From Dehalococcoidia bacterium (GTDB lineage Bacteria; Chloroflexota; Dehalococcoidia; SM23-28-2), in assembly GCA_022866185.1 (NCBI GenBank), contig JALHUG010000021.1, positions 1 through 8,984 of the forward strand: a stretch of DNA of 8,984 bases, written 5' to 3'. Positions 6,004-8,984 of the stretch are shown in pieces. The stretch's first letter is position 1. Each line of letters opens with the position of its first letter. A program made the position numbers and the translations under genes. The notes under the pieces were generated by a model. It worked only from the letters and a program-made list of their open reading frames with translations. It was not told the DNA's origin and made no database searches.

Positions 6004-6313
6004 AGTCCAAGGGCTGATCGCAATGGCGGCAGAAGCGCACCTTGCTGCCGCTCTCACGGAAACGGAAGCCCACCCGCGTTGGTTTGTTGCAGCTCTTGCA
6101 GATGATCATGACGTTGGACACGTGGATGGATCCTTCCCTTTCGATGATCCCTCCGGGCCGCTCGGCGCGCGGTCGCATGTGACGTTTCACCATGTTCACA
6201 CCGGCAACGATAAGCCGGCTCTTGCCTGTTATCACCTGGCGGACCACGCCCGTCTTGCCCCGCTCCTTGCCCTTGATGACCAGCACTGTGTCTTCACGCC
6301 TGATCTTGGGCAT
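6002..6313 (-). CDS. rplX: 50S ribosomal protein L24 (uL24)
   Basis: An early-assembly protein that binds the 5' domain of 23S rRNA and lies near the tunnel exit. The 103 residues carry the N-terminal KOW motif (about 8-35, DTVLVIKGKERGKTGVV), then GVNMVKRHMRP (38-48) and the GGIIEREGSIHVSNVMI strand pair (54-70). The C-terminal part holds two CxxC pairs, Cys72/Cys75 (ICKSC) and Cys95/Cys98 (FCRHC), with KPTRVGFRF between them. This looks like a zinc ribbon, which is seen in some bacterial L24 proteins and missing in others. It begins two bases after the rplN stop with a weak ribosome-binding site, so it is probably coupled to rplN. The stop is fused to the rplE ribosome-binding site. Confidence 0.97.
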   Translation of the reverse strand: MPKIRREDTVLVIKGKERGKTGVVRQVITGKSRLIVAGVNMVKRHMRPRAERPGGIIEREGSIHVSNVMIICKSCNKPTRVGFRFRESGSKVRFCRHCDQPLD

Positions 6314-6315
6314 GG

Positions 6316-6684
6316 CTACACCACTTCCGGCGCCAAGGACACGATCTTCATGAAGTTCTTCTCCCGCAGCTCGCGAGCCACCGGCCCGAAGATGCGAGTG
6401 CCCCTGGGATTGAGATTATCAGCCAGGATGACAGCGGCATTGTCATCGAAGCGGATGTGGCTGCCATCGGGGCGGCCGTAGGTCTGGGCCACCCGCACCA
6501 CCACCGCTTTGACCACCTCGCCCTTCTTCACCGAAGCGCCGGGAACCGCCTGCTTGATCGTGCCCACAAAAACGTCGCCCACGCGGGCATAACGACGGCG
6601 CGTGCCACCCAACACCCGAATGCACATGATCTGGCGGGCGCCGGTGTTGTCGGCCACCTTGAGACGCGTGAACGACTGGATCAT
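6316..6684 (-). CDS. rplN: 50S ribosomal protein L14 (uL14)
   Basis: Lies at the subunit interface, where it forms bridges to 16S rRNA and is the docking site of the silencing factor RsfS in bacteria. The 122-residue beta-barrel protein is of exact family length. It begins MIQSFTRLKVADNTGA and has GGTRRRYARVGDVFVGTIK (26-44), the VKKGEVVKAVVVR strand (52-64) and the signature RFDDNAAVILADNLNPRGTRIFGPV (split: FDDNAAVIL at 79-87, PRGTRIFGPVARELR at 93-107). ATG 6684 overlaps the rpsQ stop as ATGA, so initiation here depends on ribosomes passing the whole acidic rpsQ extension. AGGA lies just upstream. Sequence and length are ordinary. Confidence 0.98.
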   Translation of the reverse strand: MIQSFTRLKVADNTGARQIMCIRVLGGTRRRYARVGDVFVGTIKQAVPGASVKKGEVVKAVVVRVAQTYGRPDGSHIRFDDNAAVILADNLNPRGTRIFGPVARELREKNFMKIVSLAPEVV

Positions 6685-7328
6685 GATTCCTGCGTTTCTT
6701 CCTCCGGAGGCTGCTCCCCTTCTCCAGCCTGCGATTGCTGCTCCTCCGGCGGCGGCTGCTCTGCCTCGCCAGCCGGCGGTGCCTCTTCGATTTCCTCAGC
6801 CGCCGCGGTTACCTCCTCTTCGGCCACTACCTCCTCCACCGCTGGCAGTGCCTCTTCCTCCGGTGGCGGCTGCTCCGCCTCGCCAGCCGGCGGTGCCTCC
6901 TCGATTTCCTCAGCCGCCGCTGGCACCTCCTCTTCGGCCACTACCTCCTCCACCGCTGGCGGTGCCTCTTCCTCCGGCGGCGGGGCTTCGGCAACCATTA
7001 CCTCCTCCAGCTCCCGCAGCTCCTCAGCCACTTCCTGCTCGATGACTGCCCTCTCCTCCTCGGGCAGGGCAGCGGTGGCCAGGATCTCGGCCACCCGCCA
7101 GCGCTTGTCCCGCGATAGGGGCCGTGTCTCCACGATGAGCACCTTATCGCCCACCTGGCAGGCGTTCTCCTCATCGTGAGCCTTGTAGCGCTTCACGCGC
7201 CGCATGATCTTCTTGTACAAACGATGGCGCTTAAAGGCCTCGACTGCCACGACCACCGTCTTCGCCATCTTGTCCCTGACCACCACCCCCACACGGGTCT
7301 TCCGGCCACCGTAGCGGATTCTGGTCAT
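6681..7328 (-). CDS. rpsQ: 30S ribosomal protein S17 (uS17) with long acidic repeat tail
   Basis: Residues 1-85 are a normal uS17 OB-fold that binds the 5' domain of 16S rRNA: GRKTRVGVVVRDKMAKTVVVAVE (8-30, split at GVVVRDKMAKTVVV), HRLYKKIMRRVKRYKAHDE (35-53), GDKVLIVETRPLSRDKRWRV (60-79). The family ends near residue 80 to 110, but this frame continues to 215. Residues 88-112 could form a charged helix. Residues 106-215 contain about 40 Glu, many Pro and Ala, and no Lys, Arg, His or aromatic residue. They include two 38-residue tandem repeats (116-153 and 154-191, 36/38 identical) and a degenerate third copy. The tail is most likely disordered. The ATG at 7328 is one base after the rpmC stop, with AAGGAG upstream. 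The frame is intact and the stop overlaps the rplN start, so the tail appears to be really translated. Its function is unknown. Confidence 0.93.
   Translation of the reverse strand: MTRIRYGGRKTRVGVVVRDKMAKTVVVAVEAFKRHRLYKKIMRRVKRYKAHDEENACQVGDKVLIVETRPLSRDKRWRVAEILATAALPEEERAVIEQEVAEELRELEEVMVAEAPPPEEEAPPAVEEVVAEEEVPAAAEEIEEAPPAGEAEQPPPEEEALPAVEEVVAEEEVTAAAEEIEEAPPAGEAEQPPPEEQQSQAGEGEQPPEEETQES
6756..6869 (-). repeat. 114-bp tandem repeat, copy 2 (rpsQ tail)
   Basis: Encodes uS17 residues 154-191. It differs from the adjacent copy 1 at 7 of 114 bases by my count, three of which cause the two amino-acid changes (Pro to Leu and Pro to Thr); the other four are silent. A shorter, more diverged third copy follows towards 6702-6755. 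Confidence 0.9.
6870..6983 (-). repeat. 114-bp tandem repeat, copy 1 (rpsQ tail)
   Basis: Encodes uS17 residues 116-153. It directly abuts copy 2 in the same frame. The unit is 38 codons long, so changes in copy number keep the frame open. About 94% DNA identity between the copies indicates a recent duplication or ongoing gene conversion. Confidence 0.9.
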
Positions 7329-7329
7329 C

Positions 7330-7560
7330 CTACTCCTTCTTGGCGACTGCCTGGACGGCCAACTGCCGCTCCCTATGGATGGTCTCCAGGCGAGCGATCC
7401 GCCGCTTCATCTGACTGATCAGCCGGTGGTTGGACTCCTGGCGGGTTATCCAGCCCAGGCGCAGGGAGAAGAAACGACGGCGGACCTCCTCCAACTCCTT
7501 GACCAGGTCGTCATCGGAGAGGCGTCGAATCTCATCAGCTTTTCGGTTGACCCTTGTCAC
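7330..7560 (-). CDS. rpmC: 50S ribosomal protein L29 (uL29)
   Basis: A small two-helix protein beside the nascent-chain tunnel exit, close to where trigger factor and SRP dock through neighbouring uL23. The sequence shows ADEIRRLSDDDLVKELEEVRR, then the signature FFSLRLGWITRQESNHRLI (family form FxLR-x-Q--N--R-), and a second basic helix RRIARLETIHRERQLA. Two GTG starts are possible, at 7566 (78 residues) and 7560 (76 residues). GGGGG, fused to the rplP stop, would directly overlap the first but lies 5 bases before the second, so I favour 7560 with modest confidence. The stop is one base before rpsQ. Identification is secure; the exact start is not. Confidence 0.93.
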   Translation of the reverse strand: MTRVNRKADEIRRLSDDDLVKELEEVRRRFFSLRLGWITRQESNHRLISQMKRRIARLETIHRERQLAVQAVAKKE

Positions 7561-7569
7561 CGCCACCCC

Positions 7570-7986
7570 CTAGGCCGTCGCCTCGCGCACCACCACCCGC
7601 GTGGGGATGGGCAGCTTGTGCGAGGCTAAACGCATGGCCTCCCGTGCCACATCCTCCCGCACGCCAGCGATCTCAAACAGAATCTTCCCCGGCCTGATCA
7701 CCGCCACCCAGTGGTCGGGGGCAGCCTTGCCGCTACCCATGCGCGTCTCCGCTGGCTTCTTAGTGACCGGCTTGTCGGGGAAGATGCAGATCCACACCTT
7801 GCCGCCACGACGAAGGTGGTGGGTGATGGCGCGACGGGCGGCCTCGATCTGGCGAGCGGTCATCCAGGTCTGTCCCAGGGCCTGGAGGCCGAACTCGCCG
7901 AAGTTCAGGCTGTTGCCCCCACTGGCTTTGCCGCGGCGGTGGCCTCGATGAGTCTTCCGATGTTTCACTCGCTTAGGCTGCAGCAT
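7570..7986 (-). CDS. rplP: 50S ribosomal protein L16 (uL16)
   Basis: A late-assembling protein near the peptidyl-transferase and A-site tRNA elbow. The 138 residues start MLQPKRVKHRKTHRG and have the basic N-terminal arm (1-25), FGEFGLQAL (29-37), WMTARQIEAARRAITHHLRR (41-60), KVWICIFPDKPVTKKPAETR (63-82), MGSGK (83-87) and WVAVIRPGKILFEIAGV (93-109). The MGSGK segment is followed by Ala-Ala-Pro, where many relatives have a Gly first (GKG). ATG 7986 lies within the end of rpsC (22-base overlap); GGGGGAG with a 9-base spacer is its ribosome-binding site. Length is normal. Confidence 0.97.
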   Translation of the reverse strand: MLQPKRVKHRKTHRGHRRGKASGGNSLNFGEFGLQALGQTWMTARQIEAARRAITHHLRRGGKVWICIFPDKPVTKKPAETRMGSGKAAPDHWVAVIRPGKILFEIAGVREDVAREAMRLASHKLPIPTRVVVREATA

Positions 7987-8672
7987 GGATGCTCACTCCC
8001 CCGGGCTGGACGAGGGGATTCCTCCTCTACTGGTCGTTCCTTGACCTCGGGCAGAATATCGCCCTTATAAATCCAAACCTTGACGCCGATGCGACCGAGG
8101 GTGGTGTGGGCCTCGGCGGTGCCGTAGTCAATGTCCGCTCTCAGGGTATGCAAGGGCACTCGCCCCACCATCTCCGTGTCCTTGCGCGACATCTCGCTGC
8201 CGCCCAGACGCCCTGCCACCTTGATCTTGATACCCTCGACCCCCCGTTGCATAGTGCGGACCGCCGCCTGCTTCATCGCCCGCCGATGGGACACTCGCCG
8301 CTCCAACTGCTCTGCCACCGCCCTGGCCACCAGGGTGGCGTCCATCTCCGGCATGCGGATCTCGACGATGTTCACCCGCATGCGCCGGCCGGTCAGCTTC
8401 TCCAACTCCTTGCGCACCTCGTCCACCCGCTGACCGCCGCGGCCGATCACTATGCCCGGTCGTGCCGTGTGAATGGTCACCGTCACCTGGTTGGCGTTAC
8501 GGTCGATCTCCACATTGGACACGCCGGCGTCGGTCAGCATTCGACTAAGGGTCCGTCGGATAGTCAGGTCCTCATGCAGCAGTTTGGTGTAATTCTTACC
8601 GGCGAACCACCGGCTCTGCCAGCCGTAGATATAGCCGATGCGAAAGCCGTGCGGATGAACCTTCTGACCCAT
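7965..8672 (-). CDS. rpsC: 30S ribosomal protein S3 (uS3)
   Basis: Lines the mRNA entry channel of the small subunit and takes part in its helicase activity. The 235 residues begin MGQKVHPHGFRIG. A type II KH domain spans about 39-107, with the loop GRGG at 77-80 (ARPGIVIGRGGQRVDEVRK). The C-terminal domain contains RRAMKQAAVRTMQRG (130-144), KVAGRLGGSEMSR (151-163), GRVPLHTLRADIDYGTAEAHT (170-190, split at the Thr-Leu-Arg-Ala core) and GVKVWIYKGDI (196-206). It begins one base after the rplV stop. The tail after about residue 225 (SEHPCCSLSE) overlaps rplP by 22 bases and sits just after a five-base homopolymer. A single extra G there would end the protein at GAG-TGA instead, so the last ten residues are less certain than the rest. 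Confidence 0.96.
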   Translation of the reverse strand: MGQKVHPHGFRIGYIYGWQSRWFAGKNYTKLLHEDLTIRRTLSRMLTDAGVSNVEIDRNANQVTVTIHTARPGIVIGRGGQRVDEVRKELEKLTGRRMRVNIVEIRMPEMDATLVARAVAEQLERRVSHRRAMKQAAVRTMQRGVEGIKIKVAGRLGGSEMSRKDTEMVGRVPLHTLRADIDYGTAEAHTTLGRIGVKVWIYKGDILPEVKERPVEEESPRPARGSEHPCCSLSE

Positions 8673-8673
8673 T

Positions 8674-8984
8674 CTAGCCTTCAGCCTCCTCCACTACGAC
8701 CGTAACGTGGCTGTGCCGCTTCAGGATGGGAGCGGCACGGCCGCGGGGGCGTGCCCGCCATCGCTTGAGCCTGGGGGCATCGCCAGCATAGGCGGCGATC
8801 ACTTTCAGGTAACGAGGGTCTATCTGGTAGTTGTTCTCGGCGTTAGCTGCCGCCGACCGCACCAGCTTGGCCACCACCCTGGCATGAGACGACGGCAAGT
8901 AGCGCAGACGGGCCAGAACCTCGGTCACGCTCCTGCCCGGCAACTGCTCGAGAACGAGCCTTATTTTCTTGGGTGATATGGCCA
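8674..8984 (-). CDS. rplV: 50S ribosomal protein L22 (uL22), 5' end outside window
   Basis: Its globular part lies on the large-subunit surface and its long beta-hairpin lines the nascent-chain tunnel at the constriction, where macrolide-resistance changes map in other bacteria. The frame is open to the right edge, giving 102 complete codons plus the stop; the first visible residues are AISPKKIRLVLEQLPG, so only about ten N-terminal residues are missing (family about 110-115). Visible are the SSHARVVAKLVRSAAANAENN helix (split at LVRSAAANAENN), then the hairpin LKRWRARPRGRAAPILKR and the closing strand SHVTVVVEEAEG. A TTG at 8943 is internal and is not the start. The stop lies one base before rpsC. 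Confidence 0.96.
   Translation of the reverse strand, partial: AISPKKIRLVLEQLPGRSVTEVLARLRYLPSSHARVVAKLVRSAAANAENNYQIDPRYLKVIAAYAGDAPRLKRWRARPRGRAAPILKRHSHVTVVVEEAEG

Noticed and set aside
5261..6481. A 406-codon open frame on the plus strand opposite rpsN, rplE, rplX and rplN
   Set aside because: It runs antisense to four certain ribosomal genes, resembles no family I know, is rich in His and Leu as expected of a shadow of GC-rich coding DNA, and has no convincing ribosome-binding site.
6702..6983. CRISPR-like array or mobile element at the CTCCTC-rich repeats
   Set aside because: The units abut with no spacers, differ by few bases, keep the reading frame and carry no terminal inverted repeats or transposase; this is an in-gene tandem duplication.
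6457..7179. A plus-strand frame encoding Ser/Gly/Ala-rich repeats opposite rpsQ
   Set aside because: It is the mirror image of the repeated Glu/Pro/Ala codons of the uS17 tail. The minus-strand frame joins a true uS17 domain and couples to rplN, so the repeat protein is the minus-strand one.
7989..8705. Long plus-strand open frame opposite rpsC
   Set aside because: It is antisense to a certain uS3 gene with high GC and no recognisable domain; a shadow frame.
8674..8943. TTG at 8943 as the rplV start
   Set aside because: The frame continues upstream into the conserved ISPKKIRLVL segment of uL22, so the true start lies beyond the window.

Overview
The window is one gene-dense stretch of the conserved bacterial ribosomal-protein supercluster (end of the S10 operon, the whole spc operon, then secY-adk-map). 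Every gene is on the minus strand, so transcription runs from the right edge to the left. In transcription order the genes are: rplV (5' end cut by the window edge), rpsC, rplP, rpmC, rpsQ, rplN, rplX, rplE, rpsN, rpsH, rplF, rplR, rpsE, rpmD, rplO, secY, adk and map (3' end cut by the window edge). There are no tRNA or rRNA genes, mobile elements or CRISPR arrays, and no non-coding stretch longer than 35 bases.

Organism: a GC-rich bacterium. The order is canonical bacterial, uL30 is present, uS14 is the short four-cysteine zinc type, and adenylate kinase has a four-cysteine zinc lid. These traits fit Gram-positive-like lineages. The general look of the proteins recalls Chloroflexota (Dehalococcoidia-like), but that is an impression from memory, not a computed placement.

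How the genes work together: rplV to rplO encode proteins of both ribosomal subunits. secY encodes the translocon channel through which ribosomes export membrane and secreted proteins. map removes the N-terminal methionine from nascent chains. adk keeps adenine nucleotides balanced. Genes abut or overlap (gaps of 1 to 35 bases, overlaps of 4, 22 and 26 bases). At many junctions the stop codon of one gene is fused to the Shine-Dalgarno sequence of the next, which points to translational coupling along one long mRNA. No promoter or terminator is visible inside the window.

The one clearly unusual feature is rpsQ. It encodes a normal uS17 core followed by a C-terminal extension of more than 120 residues, rich in Glu, Pro and Ala, that holds two near-identical 38-residue repeats. 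Smaller points are a GC-rich hairpin between rplE and rpsN, a homopolymer next to an odd rpsC tail, the long rplO/secY overlap, and start codons that ribosome-binding-site spacing suggests should be moved (rplE, rpsH, rplF, rpmC). The rest reads as ordinary housekeeping DNA.
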